Shown piece after piece: positions 6,581 to 7,168 of a stretch of DNA of 7,168 nt. Position numbers and translations under genes: made by a program. Below the pieces are notes generated by a model that did no database searches, was not told the origin of the DNA, and was given only the letters and a program-made list of their open reading frames with translations. This DNA is from Leptolyngbyaceae cyanobacterium SM1_3_5 (GTDB taxonomy: Bacteria > Cyanobacteriota > Cyanobacteriia > Elainellales > Elainellaceae), in contig JAAUTJ010000241.1 in NCBI GenBank assembly GCA_012031475.1, positions 1-7,168 of the forward strand, given 5' to 3'. Numbering within the stretch: the stretch's first letter is position 1; each line of letters opens with the position of its first letter.

Positions 6581-7038
6581 ATGACCGCTGCAACGTTTTT
6601 CAGTTTGAGCAAGATTTTGTCAATTCGCTCCGCTGTATTCCCATGCAGGTGCGCTACAAGCTCGATACCTGCGGCGTGAAGCTGAAGCTGTCGCACTGGT
6701 CGCATTTCACCGAGACGGAGCGGCGGGCGATCGTCGATGCGTCCTGTGAAACTGGCTCAGAAATTACAGCTTATCGAAATCTGGTGCAGCAATTTGTCAC
6801 GCAGCATACGGGCACAGCGGCGGGGACGTTGGCGATCGATCCGCATCCGGCATGGCTGAATGGCGATTCGGTTCCGGCTGAAGTGAAGGAACAAGCGATC
6901 GAGTTTGGCGTGGCGATCGATTTGCCTCGGTGGAATTCGCTGACGCCGCTTCAGCGATTTGCCTTAATGAAGCTCAGCCGTCCGGGACATGAAAACAAAA
7001 ACTTTCAGCCTGCGCTGGCGGAATTTCACCTGATTTAA
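6581..7038 (+). CDS. narM: NarM-like nitrate reductase-associated protein (one frameshift near 6598)
   Basis: This matches the small cyanobacterial nitrate-reductase-associated family that sits beside narB; NarM of Synechococcus is needed for nitrate reductase activity although its biochemical role is unclear. The first in-frame ATG of the long frame (6643) would give only 131 residues and would cut off a conserved start. Upstream in the same frame the text FQFEQDFVNSLRCIP is readable but has no start codon before TGA 6574-6576. An ATG at 6581, four bases after the narB stop, is one frame away; adding one T to the T-run 6596-6600 joins them as MTAATFFQFEQDFVNSLRCIPMQVR. That gives 152 residues, close to the usual size. 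Further features are RYKLDTCGVKLKLSHWSHF and LPRWNSLTPLQRFALMKLSR. No catalytic motif, signal peptide or membrane segment is visible. The four-base gap to narB implies co-transcription. Confidence 0.85.
6596..6600 (+). other. Frameshift site at the narM N-terminus (T-run one base short)
   Basis: Five T residues follow ACG. Six would connect ATG 6581 in frame with FQFEQDFVNSLRCIP. Without the change the frame from 6581 reads an unrelated peptide and stops early, and the gene must start at 6643, losing 21 conserved residues. Confidence 0.8.
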
Positions 7039-7168
7039 TGTCAGTTTGACGAGCGATTTTGCGATCGGAGACGCCCCCTAAATCCCCCAATCGATGGGGG
7101 ACTTTGAGGTTTGGTGGGTGGGCGCGATCGTCTGTTGGACAATCCTTTCGCTGCCAGGTAGTCTAGAC
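7039..7168. other. Tail of the window without a gene
   Basis: The 130 bases after the narM stop contain the repeat at 7073-7104 and several CGATCG cores. I see no start of a further gene, no RNA gene and no promoter that I can support. Confidence 0.6.
7073..7104. repeat. Dispersed hairpin repeat, possible terminator after narM
   Basis: The unit starts GCCCCCTAAATCCCCCA and continues through a loop ATCGA to TGGGGGACTT. TCCCCCA (7083-7089) pairs with TGGGGGA (7095-7101), a 7-bp stem with a 5-base loop. It matches the minus strand of 3403-3433 at nearly every position apart from the loop, so it belongs to the same repeat family as the nrtC-nrtD element. It lies 34 bases after the last gene of the cluster and could end transcription, but only a weak T-stretch follows, so the terminator role is uncertain. 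Confidence 0.7.

Noticed and set aside
7039..7168. Possible tRNA or further gene start in the tail
   Set aside because: No cloverleaf, start codon with coding extension or recognisable promoter could be supported; only the hairpin repeat is clear.

Overview
This window is a cyanobacterial nitrate-assimilation cluster, read entirely on the + strand: the 3' end of nrtA (nitrate-binding lipoprotein), nrtB (permease), nrtC (ATPase fused to a substrate-binding-like domain), nrtD (second ATPase), narB (ferredoxin-dependent assimilatory nitrate reductase) and the nitrate-reductase-associated gene narM. The cyanobacterial origin is supported by the gene order, by the NrtC fusion architecture, by at least seven exact HIP1 octamers (GCGATCGC), and by short C-rich/G-rich dispersed hairpin repeats of the kind common in filamentous cyanobacteria. 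I cannot name the genus from the sequence alone.

Layout: nrtA C-terminus (1-356), a hairpin-forming spacer (357-441), nrtB (442-1268), a short spacer with a 10-base direct repeat (1269-1319), nrtC (1320-3317), a 153-base spacer holding an inverted-repeat element (3318-3470), nrtD (3471-4306), a spacer with a long imperfect hairpin (4307-4392), narB (4393-6576), narM (6581-7038), and a tail (7039-7168) with another copy of the nrtC-nrtD spacer repeat, a possible terminator. There is no gene-free stretch longer than about 300 bases. The genes form one functional chain: NrtABCD import nitrate, NarB reduces it to nitrite, and NarM is needed for or assists the reductase. The promoter, any NtcA site and probably nirA lie upstream of the window.

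The most striking property is that only nrtC is an intact full-length reading frame. nrtB, nrtD and narM each need one single-base correction and narB needs five. Seven of the eight look like loss of one base, nearly always in a run of G, A or T; the eighth looks like a one-base gain. After correction every protein has normal family length, keeps its catalytic or binding motifs, and shows no in-frame stop. This looks much more like residual indel error in the assembly than like real gene decay, but the sequence alone cannot settle it. I found no evidence for a previously undescribed biological system here.
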